DNA from: Rhodocyclales bacterium
Lineage (GTDB): Bacteria > Pseudomonadota > Gammaproteobacteria > Burkholderiales > Rhodocyclaceae
Direction of reading: 5' to 3'
DNA: 55,653 bases
Assembly: GCA_016215645.1 (NCBI GenBank)
Contig: JACRIX010000009.1
Location: forward strand, 1 to 55,653
In this document: one piece after another, positions 46,458 to 55,653 of the stretch
Layout: each line of letters begins with the position of its first letter
Numbering within the stretch: the first letter of the stretch is position 1
The notes under the pieces: generated by a model
What the model was told of the DNA's origin: nothing
What the model saw: the letters and a program-made list of their open reading frames with translations, nothing else
Databases searched by the model: none
Made by a program: the position numbers and the translations under genes

Positions 46458-49345
46458 TGCCGGAATCCGCGGACGAGCATTTCGCCCGTGGTGATGCCTT
46501 CCTCGCGGAGGGAAGGTATCAGGAGGCTCTGGGTGCCTATGATCGTGCGCTGGGGCTGCAGCCTGACCGGTGTTCTGCGCTAAACAATCGCGGCGTCGTA
46601 TTGCGCAAGCTGGGTCGCGACGAAGAGGCGCTCGCTTGTTTCGAGCACGGTCTCGCGCTTCACGGCAACGATCCCGGCCTCATGCTCAATCGGGCCGCGG
46701 CATTGCGCGGCCTGGCTCGGCTGGAGGAGGCGCTGGGCGCCTACGAATCCGTGCTGGCCCTGTACCCGGACGATTTTCCCCAGGCGCTCATCGGCCGGGG
46801 AATCGTATTCCTGCAGTTGGACCGCCCGGCGGAAGCCATACTCAGCTTCGACCGCGCCACCGTGATCCGGCCGGACTCGGCTGCGGCAGAGCATCACCTG
46901 GCAAGCGCGCTGCGGCGCTTCGGAAACCCGGGACCGGCGAGCGAGCACTTTGGGCGCGCCCATGCCCTGGAACCGGAGCGGGATTTCCTGCTCGGCGACC
47001 TTCTCCTCGCCCGGCGCCAGGTTTGTGACTGGCGCGACGACGGAGCCTGCCTGCGGCGCCTTGCTCACTCCATAGCGAATGGCGAACGTGCGAGCTCGCC
47101 ATTCCCCGTGCTCGCCCTGCTCGATTCGCCTGTCCTGCAACGCAAGGCGGCCGAAACCTATTCCGCGGCGATGCATCCTGCGCGGGAACCCGCCGCTCCG
47201 GCGCTGGGGCGCCCGCCATCGGAACGCATCCGCGTCGGCTATTTCTCGACCGATTTTCACAACCATCCCGTCGCCTACCTTACCGCGGAACTTTTCGAAC
47301 TGCATGATCGCGCCCGCTTCGAGGTTTTCGGGTTTTCGCTCGGCCGTCCGGTGGTGGATGCCATGCGCGTTCGGCTGGCTGCGGCGTTCGACCATTTTCT
47401 TGATGTCGGCCGGCTCGATGATCAGGGAATTGCGCGGCGCTCGCGCGAACTCGGCATTGACATCGCGATCGACCTCGGCGGCTATACCGACAACTCCCGC
47501 ACTGGCATATTTTCCCATCGCGCGGCGCCGATACAGGCGAGCTACCTCGGTTACCTGGGAACCATGGGCGCTGCCTATTACGACTATCTGTTCGCCGACA
47601 CGGTGATTGTTCCCCGGCCCGACTCCCCGCATTATTCGGAGCGCATCGTCCGGTTGCCGAGCTACCAGGTTAACGACCGCCGCCGTCGGATCTCGGATGT
47701 CCACCTCTCGCGTTGCGACGAGGCATTGCCCGAGCGGGCCTTCGTATTCTGCTGCTTCAACAGCAGTTACAAGATTGCGCCGGATGTGTTCGATTGCTGG
47801 ATGCGGATCCTGTCGGCCTGCGAGGGGAGCATGTTATGGCTGTTTTCCGCTGACGCCCTCACCAGCGCAAACCTCGGACGGGAGGCCGCAGCCCGCGGCA
47901 TCGACCCCGGGCGCCTGGTGTTCGCGCCCCGCCGCGACCATGCCGACCACCTCGCGCGCTACCGCCTCGCAGACCTCTTCCTCGACACCCTGCCTTGCAA
48001 TGCCGGTACCACGGCGAGTGATGCACTGTGGGCGGGTGTGCCGGTTCTGACGCGATGCGGCGAGGCGTTTGCCGGAAGGGTGGCGGCGAGCCTGCTGCAC
48101 GCGGTGGGACTCCCGGAGCTGGTCACGCACTCGGCCGACCAGTACGTGGAGCTTGCGGTTGCCCTGGCCGGAGAGGCCGGTCGCCTCGACTCGCTGCGCG
48201 CCCGGCTGGCGGCAAACCGCGAAACCTGCCTGCTGTTCGACAGCAGACGATTTACCAAGACACTTGAGTCCGCCTTTTTGACCATGCAACAGCGCTACGA
48301 GGCCGGCCTCGCGCCGGAGAGCTTCGATGCCAGTTCCACCCCTGCTACCGGCCACCGCCTGCCCACCCTGAGCGAGCAGGAAGGCCGCGTCACGATCCTC
48401 GACCAGACCCGCTTGCCGCACGAGGCGACAATGCTTACGCTGGCAACGCTGGAGGAGGCGGCCCATGCCATCCGGGTGATGCAGGTACGCGGTGCGCCGC
48501 TGATCGGCGCCACCGCAGCCTATGGCGTCGCGATTGGCCTCGAGCAGGGCGCCGGCGACGAGCGCCTGGCGCATGTTTTGGCTGTGCTTGGCGCTACGCG
48601 CCCCACCGCGGTGAACCTGCACTGGGCGCTGGCACGCATGGAACGCGTGCTGCGAAAGTCGGCGCCGGCGACACGGCGGGAAATCGCCTGGCGGGAGGCG
48701 CGGGCGATTGCGGCGGAAGACAAGGCCGCGAACCATGCAATTGGAATGCACGGCATGCCCCTGCTGCAGGCGCGGCCGAAGGGCAAGAATCCGATCCAGG
48801 TGATGACGCATTGCAACGCCGGACGTCTGGCGACGGTGGAACATGGCACGGCGATCTCTCCGATCTATGCCGCCCATGCCGCCGGCCTGGCGGTGCATGT
48901 CTGGGTCTCGGAAACCCGCCCGCGCAACCAGGGCCTGCTGACGGCCTGGGAACTGGCCGAAGCCGGTGTGCCGCATACGCTGATTGCCGACAATGCCGCC
49001 GGACTGTTGCTGATGCAGGGCAAGGTCGATCTCGTCATCGTCGGCGCCGATCGCATTGCCGCCAACGGCGACACCGCCAACAAGGTCGGCACCTACCTCA
49101 AGGCGTTGGCGGCGCGCGCCCACCAAGTTCCCTTTTATGTCGCCGCGCCGCTGTCGACCATAGATTTTGCCTGCCCCTCGGGGAAGGAGATTCCCATCGA
49201 AGAGCGATCCGGCGAGGAGCTTGGTGTCGGCAGCGCTCCGGTGGCCAACCCGGCCTTCGACGTAACGCCGGCGGCACTGATCACCGGCATCATTTCCGAG
49301 CGCGGTGTCGCCGCAGCCGACAATCTGGCGCAATGGCGGACATGA
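46457..49345 (+). CDS. TPR/GT41 O-GlcNAc-transferase-like protein fused in frame to MtnA
   Basis: One uninterrupted frame of 962 residues. Residues 1-170: about four TPR repeats. Residues 245-620: family 41 glycosyltransferase (SPINDLY/OGT type) with FHNHPVAYL (His270) and NSSYKIAPD (Lys439), the positions of the two key residues of human OGT, and CNAGTTASDALWAGVPVLT for UDP. Bacterial relatives modify proteins such as flagellins or adhesins; the acceptor here is unknown. From about 635 to the end is a nearly complete S-methyl-5-thioribose-1-phosphate isomerase (MtnA) with VRGAPLIGATAAYG, THCNAGRLATVEHG (Cys786) and VGADRIAANGDTANKVGT (Asp865). The joint follows the usual end of GT41 proteins directly. 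See the mtnA entry for signs that the fusion depends on one base. Confidence 0.85.
48327..49345 (+). other. mtnA: MtnA region with residual own start (S-methyl-5-thioribose-1-phosphate isomerase)
   Basis: MtnA isomerises 5-methylthioribose-1-phosphate to the ribulose form in salvage of methylthioadenosine. An ATG at 48327 has GGAG at 48316-48319, 7 bases upstream, the best-spaced Shine-Dalgarno near this joint, but it is in frame +1 and stops at TGA 48369. One extra C in the run 48339-48342 would put this ATG in frame with MtnA (start MPVPPPATGHRLPTLSEQEG) and would end the GT41 protein at the same TGA. So the fused frame may be a real recent deletion, a sequencing error in a homopolymer, or a frameshift site. 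As the sequence stands, MtnA has no separate in-frame start near its beginning. Confidence 0.6.
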
Positions 49346-49980
49346 GTACGAATCCACTGCCTGCTCAAGTGCTGGCGACGGCGCGGGCGATGAATGCCTC
49401 GGGCATCAATCGCGGCAGTGCCGGCAATGTCAGCGCGCGCTGCGACGCAGGGTTCCTGATCACGCCGACCGGCATGGCCTACGATGCCTGCACCGACGAC
49501 GACATGGTGAATGTCGGCGCTGACGGCACGGCGACCGGGAGGCGCAAGCCATCCTCGGAATGGCGCTTCCATCGCGACATCTACGCGTCACGTCCCGAGG
49601 CCGGTGCCGTGGTGCACACCCATTCGCCCTTCGCCACGGCGCTGGCCTGTCAGGGCCAGGGCATTCCTGCCTTCCACTACATGGTGGCGCGCTTTGGCGG
49701 CACCGATGTGCGCTGTGCCGCCTATGCCACCTTCGGCAGCCAGGAACTCTCCAATGCCATCATCATCGCGCTGGAGGGCCGCAATGCGTGCCTGATGGCA
49801 CACCATGGCATGGTCGTCTTCGGTCGCGATTGCGATCACGCGCTGGCGCTGGCGGTGGAACTGGAAACGCTGTGCGAGCAGTATTGGCGGGTACTGCAAC
49901 TCGGTACGCCACAGCTGCTTGCCGCGGACGAAATGCAGCGCGTGCTGGCGAAGTTCGCCAGCTATGGTCAGCAGGAGTAG
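49342..49980 (+). CDS. ald2: Class II aldolase, Ald2-like (methylthioribulose-1-phosphate aldolase)
   Basis: 212 residues of the class II aldolase/adducin family: RGSAGNVSAR, FLITPTGMAYD, SSEWRFHRDIY (catalytic Glu), VVHTHSPFATALAC (two His zinc ligands) and LMAHHGMVVFG (third His). In a pair with mtnA, enzymes of this kind split 5-methylthioribulose-1-phosphate to dihydroxyacetone phosphate and methylthioacetaldehyde (the DHAP shunt known from Rhodospirillum and some E. coli). An MtnB dehydratase or fuculose-phosphate aldolase role is the alternative; MtnB usually comes with other mtn genes that are absent here. ATG overlaps the stop of the upstream frame (ATGA). Confidence 0.8.
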   Translation: MSTNPLPAQVLATARAMNASGINRGSAGNVSARCDAGFLITPTGMAYDACTDDDMVNVGADGTATGRRKPSSEWRFHRDIYASRPEAGAVVHTHSPFATALACQGQGIPAFHYMVARFGGTDVRCAAYATFGSQELSNAIIIALEGRNACLMAHHGMVVFGRDCDHALALAVELETLCEQYWRVLQLGTPQLLAADEMQRVLAKFASYGQQE

Positions 49981-49998
49981 GTCCGCGCGCTGTTTCGC

Positions 49999-50997
<999 letters not shown>

Positions 50998-51027
50998 GGT
51001 GTCGGGTGCGGGCGGGGGAATGGAAGG

Positions 51028-51033
51028 ATTATA
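51028..51033 (-). promoter_or_regulatory. -10 element of fbp
   Basis: Consensus TATAAT on the minus strand 30 bases before the fbp start. No good -35 at 16-18 bases. The remaining part of the 191-base gap 50998-51188 between the divergent genes shows no gene or clear second promoter. Confidence 0.35.
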
Positions 51034-51188
51034 CCGGCGCATGTGCGGGGCATCTCTGTGCGGCGGCCCGGAGGTGAAGCCCGGGCGCAATGCTGATATT
51101 CTGCAATCCATCCGTCCCCGCAGGATGTCCCGGTGCCGCGCCGGGAGGTGTTTCCCCGCCGTGCCGGATTCCGCCAGGAAAGGCTGCC

Positions 51189-53642
51189 ATGAGTCGCGAC
51201 GCCGAGCTATCCGCCCCGAAGCGCTGGAAGACGCCGGAGGAGGCCGAACGCTACTATCGCCAGGTCATCGACAGCGCGATCGACGGCTTTTTCGCGATCG
51301 ATGCGCAGCGTCGCTTTGTCGAAGTCAATGACCGCCTCTGCGAGCTGTTCGGCTATCCGCGCGAGGAATGGATAGGGCACACGCCGCTCGACTTCATTAC
51401 CCCCGAGAGCCGTGCCGAATTGTTGAAGCAGATGCAGCGCATCGACACCACCGACCGGCGCCGCTACCAGCTCGTCGCCCAGCGCAAGGACGGCTCGACC
51501 TTTCCCATCCTGCTCAACAACTCGACCCACCGCAACGAGCAGGGCGAGGTCACCGGCTCCTTCGGCTTCATCACCGATCTGACGCCGATCATGGCGGCGC
51601 AACAGGCCGTGGCCGACTCGGAACGCGAACTGCGCGGCATTCTCGACGACCTGCAGGACACCTATTACCGCACCAACCAGGATGGCATCATCGTGCGTGC
51701 CTCGCGCTCGGTCGAGCAGTTGCTCGGCTACACGGTTGAGGAGGTGGTCGGCCGGCGGCTGGCCGACCTCTATTGCTCGCAAAGCGATCGCGACGACTTT
51801 CTCGCGCGCATGCGCGCCAACGGCGGTCACATCGTCGGCGGCCAGTCGCGCCTGCGGCACAAGGATGGTCGCGAGCTGTGGGTGCTGACCACGGCGCACT
51901 TCATACTCGACGCCCAGGGCAAGCTTGTCGGCGTCGAGGGCACCACGCGCGACCACACCCGGCAGCGTCAGGCCGAGGAGGAACTGCGCCTGGCCGCCAG
52001 GGTATTCGAGAGCAGCGGCGAGGCCATCATGATCACCACCCCCGATGGCACATTGATATCGGGCAACCGGGCTTTTTCCAGCGTGACCGGCTATGCCGTC
52101 GAAGAAGTCGCGGGGCGCAATGTCAGCCTGCTTGCCTCCGGTCGCCACAGCCCCGAATTCTTCGAGGAAATGTGGCGCACCTTGCGCGCCACCGGTTACT
52201 GGCAGGGGGAAATCTGGAATCGTCGCCGCAATGGCGAGGTTTACCCCGGCTGGCTGGGAATATCCTCGGTACGCGACGAACAGGGCGAGATCACCCATTA
52301 CGTCGGCATTTTTTCCGACATCAGCGAGCGCAAGGCAGCCGAAGCCAGGATTGAATACCTCGCCCACCACGATACCCTGACCGGCCTGCCCAACCGCCTG
52401 CTGCTCAAGGACCGGATGCAACAGGCCATCGTCCATGGTGAGCGTACCGGCCGCAGGATCGCGCTGCTGTTCGTCGACCTTGACCGGTTCAAGGCGGTCA
52501 ATGATTCCTATGGCCATCCGGTGGGCGACATCCTGCTGCGCGAGGTGGCACAGCGCCTGCAGTCCTGCGTACGTGAATCCGACACCATCAGCCGCCACGG
52601 CGGCGACGAGTTCCTCGTGGTGCTCAACGACCTGCAGGATTCACAGGTCCCGGCGCAGGTGGCGGCCAAGATCATGGCGACGCTGGCGGAAGCTTTTCAC
52701 ATTGAGGGTCATGAGGCCAGCATATCCGCCTCGATCGGCATTGCGGTGTACCCGGAGGATGGCGCGGGTTTCGATGAGCTGCTGAAGAAGGCCGACATTG
52801 CGATGTATCACGCCAAGGAGGCCGGTCGCAACGCCTTCCGCTTCCACACCCAGCCGATGAACGTCGCCGCCCGCGAGCGTCTGGACCTGCATTCCCGGCT
52901 GCGCGATGCCATGGGGCGCCAGGAGTTCGAGCTTTACTTCCAGCCGGTGGTGGAGCTTGCCGGCGGCCGCGTGGTCGGCGGCGAAGCCTTGCTGCGCTGG
53001 CGCGTTCCCGGCGAAGGCGTGCTCGACGCCGGACAGTTCATCACCGCCGCCGAACACAGCGGCCTCATCATTCCCCTGGGTGATTGGGTCCTGCAGCAGG
53101 CTTGCCTGGAGCTGGCGCGCTGGCAGGCGGGCGGACGGCGCGAACTTTCCTTGTCGGTGAACCTCTCGCCGATCCAGTTCCGTCGCGGTGATGTCGAGGT
53201 CGGCCTGCGCAGCGCGCTTGCAGCATCCGGCGCCGACGCGGCCGGGCTTGAACTGGAGTTCGGCGAGGCAGTGCTTGCCGAGGGCAACGAGGCGGTGCGC
53301 CGCTGCCTGGCCCAGCTCAAGGCCTTCGGACTGCGCCTGGCGATTGACGACTACGGTAGTGGCAGTTCCAGCCTCGCGGCGCTGAAGCGATTCGGCATCG
53401 ATACGCTGAAGATCGATGGCTGTTTCGTCAGCAACCTGCTTTCTGATCCGGACGACGTCGTCATTGTGCGGGCGGCAATCGATCTGGCCAGGAACCTCGG
53501 CCTGCGTCTTCAGGCCGAGGGCGTGGAATCCGCCGACGTCGCTGCCGAGTTGCGTGCGCTGGGCTGCACAGTGGCCCAGGGCTACCACCTTGGCCGGCCA
53601 TTGCCGGCCGTTGAATTTCGCCAGTTGCTCGGAATCGCCTAG
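51189..53642 (+). CDS. Triple-PAS GGDEF-EAL cyclic-di-GMP protein
   Basis: 817 residues, no membrane helix. Three PAS units (about 20-140, 145-270, 272-395), GGDEF domain with intact GGDEF at 471-475 and RESD inhibitory site, and EAL domain with EAL at 599-601. The EAL motifs deviate: ELTES is EFGEA, and DDFGTGYSS is DDYGSGSSS; the metal-binding Glu and Asp pair, LKID and AEGVE are kept. Diguanylate cyclase activity is likely; phosphodiesterase activity is uncertain. ATG at 51189 with GGAAAGG before it. Similar in plan to the protein at 7770-10646 but only moderately similar in sequence. Confidence 0.93.
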   Translation: MSRDAELSAPKRWKTPEEAERYYRQVIDSAIDGFFAIDAQRRFVEVNDRLCELFGYPREEWIGHTPLDFITPESRAELLKQMQRIDTTDRRRYQLVAQRKDGSTFPILLNNSTHRNEQGEVTGSFGFITDLTPIMAAQQAVADSERELRGILDDLQDTYYRTNQDGIIVRASRSVEQLLGYTVEEVVGRRLADLYCSQSDRDDFLARMRANGGHIVGGQSRLRHKDGRELWVLTTAHFILDAQGKLVGVEGTTRDHTRQRQAEEELRLAARVFESSGEAIMITTPDGTLISGNRAFSSVTGYAVEEVAGRNVSLLASGRHSPEFFEEMWRTLRATGYWQGEIWNRRRNGEVYPGWLGISSVRDEQGEITHYVGIFSDISERKAAEARIEYLAHHDTLTGLPNRLLLKDRMQQAIVHGERTGRRIALLFVDLDRFKAVNDSYGHPVGDILLREVAQRLQSCVRESDTISRHGGDEFLVVLNDLQDSQVPAQVAAKIMATLAEAFHIEGHEASISASIGIAVYPEDGAGFDELLKKADIAMYHAKEAGRNAFRFHTQPMNVAARERLDLHSRLRDAMGRQEFELYFQPVVELAGGRVVGGEALLRWRVPGEGVLDAGQFITAAEHSGLIIPLGDWVLQQACLELARWQAGGRRELSLSVNLSPIQFRRGDVEVGLRSALAASGADAAGLELEFGEAVLAEGNEAVRRCLAQLKAFGLRLAIDDYGSGSSSLAALKRFGIDTLKIDGCFVSNLLSDPDDVVIVRAAIDLARNLGLRLQAEGVESADVAAELRALGCTVAQGYHLGRPLPAVEFRQLLGIA

Positions 53643-53649
53643 GCCGGCG

Positions 53650-54486
53650 TCAACGCCAGCGGTTGATCGCGTCGCGGGTTTCCAGCGCCACCCGGCGTGC
53701 GGCGGCGGCGTAGTCCTCGCTCGCATTCTTGTCCGTGGCGGCGTAGAGGATGGCGCGCGAGGAGTTGATCATCAGGCCGCTGCCGGCAGCGGTCCGGCCG
53801 GCGCTTACCGTGGCCTCGATGTCGCCGCCCTGGGCACCGATGCCCGGCACCAGCAGCGGCATCTCGCCGACGATCGCGCGCACCCGGGCGAGTTCGGCGG
53901 GGAAGGTGGCGCCAACCACCAGGGCGCATTGGCCCGTGGTATTCCATTGGCGTGCCACCAATTGCGCCACGTGCTCGAAAATCGGCGTGTCGCCAGCGCC
54001 GACTCTTGCCTTGAGAAACTGCAGATCGCTGCCGCCCGGGTTGGAGGTGCGGCAGAGCAGGATCACGCCCTTGTCCTGGTACGCCAGCCAGGGCTCGACC
54101 GAGTCGCGGCCCATGTAGGGGTTCACGGTCACGGCGTCCGCCCGGTAGCGCTCGAAGGCCTCGATGGCGTATTGCTCGGCGGTGCTGCCGATGTCGCCGC
54201 GCTTGGCGTCGAGGATCACCGGCACGCCGGGGTGCTTTTCGTGGATGTGCGCGATCAGGGCCTCAAGCTGGTCTTCGGCGCGGCGCGCGGCGAAGTAGGC
54301 GATCTGCGGCTTGAAGGCGCAGGCGAGGTCGGCCGTGGCGTCGACGATTTCGCTGCAGAAGCGGAAGATCGCGTCGGGTTTGTCTTTCAGGTGGGCCGGG
54401 AACCTGGCCGGGTCGGGATCGAGGCCGACGCAGAGCAGGGAGTTGTTCTTCTGCCAGGCGCTGGCGAGTTGTTCCGTGAATGTCAT
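53650..54486 (-). CDS. pyrF: Orotidine 5'-phosphate decarboxylase (group 2)
   Basis: 278 residues from the ATG at 54486 (AAGGA 9 bases upstream at 54500-54496); a GTG six bases earlier is too close to that site. Active-site segment [19 protein letters not shown], with the Asp-Lys-Asp arrangement of the family, and [13 protein letters not shown] at the start mark the longer group 2 form. Last step of UMP synthesis. Its ATG overlaps the stop of glnS (ATGA on the minus strand), so both are probably co-transcribed. Seven bases from the convergent GGDEF-EAL gene. Confidence 0.95.
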   Translation of the reverse strand: MTFTEQLASAWQKNNSLLCVGLDPDPARFPAHLKDKPDAIFRFCSEIVDATADLACAFKPQIAYFAARRAEDQLEALIAHIHEKHPGVPVILDAKRGDIGSTAEQYAIEAFERYRADAVTVNPYMGRDSVEPWLAYQDKGVILLCRTSNPGGSDLQFLKARVGAGDTPIFEHVAQLVARQWNTTGQCALVVGATFPAELARVRAIVGEMPLLVPGIGAQGGDIEATVSAGRTAAGSGLMINSSRAILYAATDKNASEDYAAAARRVALETRDAINRWR

Positions 54487-55653
54487 TTCCACGAATCCTT
54501 CAAGGTTACGGCGCGGTTGAACACCGGCGCACCGGCCTGCGACTCGACACGGTCGGCGACAAAATAGCCGTGGCGCTCGAACTGGTAGTGGTCTTCCGCC
54601 CTGGCATCGCGCAGTGCGGGTTCGAGCTGGGCGGTGAGGGTCTTTACCGAATCCGGATTGATGTCGTCGAGGAAGTCGCGTTCAGCGCCCGGCTGGGGCA
54701 CCTTGAACAGCCTGTCGTAGAGCCGCACCTCGGCGGCATAGGAACGTTTTGCCGACACCCAGTGGATATTGCCCTTGACCTTGTAGCTGTCTGAGCCCGG
54801 CGTGCCGGACTTCGAATCGGCGAAGTAGTTGCAATGCACGGCGACGATGATGCCGGCGGCATCCTTTTCGCAGCCCGTGCATTCGACGACGAAGCCGTAG
54901 CGCAGGCGCACCCGGTTGCCGGGGAAGAGGCGGAAGTAGCCCTTGCTCGGCACCTCCATGAAATCCTCGCGCTCGATCCAGAGTTCCCTCGAGAACGGCA
55001 CCGGGCGCTTGCCCCAGTCCGGCTTCTGCGGATGGTTGGGCGCTTCGCACAGCTCTTCCTGCCCCTCCGGGTAGTTGTCGATGACGAGTTTTACGGGGTC
55101 GAGCACGGCGATGCGGCGCGGCGCGCTGTCGTTGAGCACATCGCGCTGGCATTCCTCGAACACGCGGTAATCGATCAGCGAGTCGGACTTGGTGACGCCG
55201 ATCATCTCGGCGAACTTGCGAAAGCCCTCGGCCGTGTAGCCGCGCCGGCGCGCGCCGACCAGGGTCGGCAGGCGCGGGTCGTCCCAATCGGTGACGTGCT
55301 TTTCGTCGACCAACTGGATCAGCTTGCGTTTGGAAAGCACAACGTAGGTGAGGTTCAGGCGCGCGAACTCGATCTGCTGCGGCAGCGGCGTGTTCACGCA
55401 ACCATGTTCGGCCAGCTTGCCCAGCAGCCAGTCGTAGAAGGGTCGCTGGTCCTCGAACTCCAGGGTGCAGATCGAGTGGGTGATGTTTTCCAGCGCATCC
55501 TCGATCGGATGAGCGTAGGTGTACATCGGGTAGAGGCACCAGGCATCGCCGGTGTTGTGGTGCGTGGCCTTGCGGATGCGGTAGATCGCCGGATCGCGCA
55601 GGTTGATGTTGCCGCTGGCCATGTCGATCTTCGCCCGCAGCACGTGGGCGCCG
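54483..55653 (-). CDS. glnS: Glutaminyl-tRNA synthetase, C-terminal part (cut by window edge)
   Basis: The frame is open from the right edge, giving about 389 residues: the end of the catalytic domain ([44 protein letters not shown]), the KMSKS-type loop VVLSKRKL, then the anticodon-binding beta-barrels (about the last 190 residues). These are GlnRS features ([18 protein letters not shown] is characteristic), not GluRS. The N-terminal part with the HIGH motif lies outside. Charges tRNA-Gln directly. Confidence 0.95.
   Translation of the reverse strand, partial: GAHVLRAKIDMASGNINLRDPAIYRIRKATHHNTGDAWCLYPMYTYAHPIEDALENITHSICTLEFEDQRPFYDWLLGKLAEHGCVNTPLPQQIEFARLNLTYVVLSKRKLIQLVDEKHVTDWDDPRLPTLVGARRRGYTAEGFRKFAEMIGVTKSDSLIDYRVFEECQRDVLNDSAPRRIAVLDPVKLVIDNYPEGQEELCEAPNHPQKPDWGKRPVPFSRELWIEREDFMEVPSKGYFRLFPGNRVRLRYGFVVECTGCEKDAAGIIVAVHCNYFADSKSGTPGSDSYKVKGNIHWVSAKRSYAAEVRLYDRLFKVPQPGAERDFLDDINPDSVKTLTAQLEPALRDARAEDHYQFERHGYFVADRVESQAGAPVFNRAVTLKDSWK

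Overview
The window is a GC-rich chromosomal segment that reads as an ordinary, densely coding piece of a betaproteobacterium. The gene order mraZ-to-lpxC, small membrane protein, DUF721, M23 peptidase, secA and the shp/dhc/cytochrome b module both fit Rhodocyclales/Sterolibacteriaceae-like or related denitrifying lineages; this placement is an inference from context, not from a search. I found no tRNA, rRNA, CRISPR array, prophage or insertion sequence. Both ends cut a gene: rplU (L21) on the left and glnS on the right.

Layout. 1-5.0 kb: rplU start, an IclR regulator divergent from a lactate-oxidation operon lutABC, then a secreted tandem thioredoxin-fold protein. 5.0-10.6 kb (minus strand): a P2-type cation ATPase and a four-PAS GGDEF-EAL protein. 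10.8-13.9 kb (minus strand): a compact operon for the oxygen-binding haem protein SHP, a dihaem cytochrome c, a membrane cytochrome b and a QseBC/PmrAB-like two-component system, headed by a direct-repeat box that fits its own regulator. 14.0-22.2 kb: an ion-homeostasis stretch (Kef-type antiporter, K+ channel with RCK domain, DUF3124 lipoprotein-like secreted protein, NhaD-like antiporter with NhaR, HtpX protease, second CPA2 antiporter). 22.3-23.1 kb: psd.

23.4-42.0 kb holds a complete division and cell-wall (dcw) cluster: mraZ, rsmH, ftsL, ftsI, murE, murF, mraY, murD, ftsW, murG, murC, murB, ddl, ftsQ, ftsA, ftsZ, lpxC. Nearly every junction is a start/stop overlap, so translation is probably coupled along the operon. 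Its promoter region carries three clean MraZ boxes with a 10-base period and a perfect FNR-type palindrome over the -35 element.

42.0-55.6 kb: small membrane protein, DUF721, M23 peptidase, secA, then the most unusual locus: one open frame that joins a TPR/GT41 (O-GlcNAc-transferase-like) protein to the methylthioribose-1-phosphate isomerase MtnA, followed by an Ald2-like class II aldolase. A strong ribosome binding site and ATG for a free-standing mtnA remain in the other frame, so a one-base change in a C run decides whether this is one protein or two. Then come fbp, a three-PAS GGDEF-EAL protein, pyrF and glnS.

Other sequence-level discoveries are a roughly 90-base intergenic repeat present twice in opposite orientation with compensatory changes in its hairpin, a heat-shock-type promoter before htpX, and a strong intrinsic terminator after htpX that lies inside the start of the next gene.
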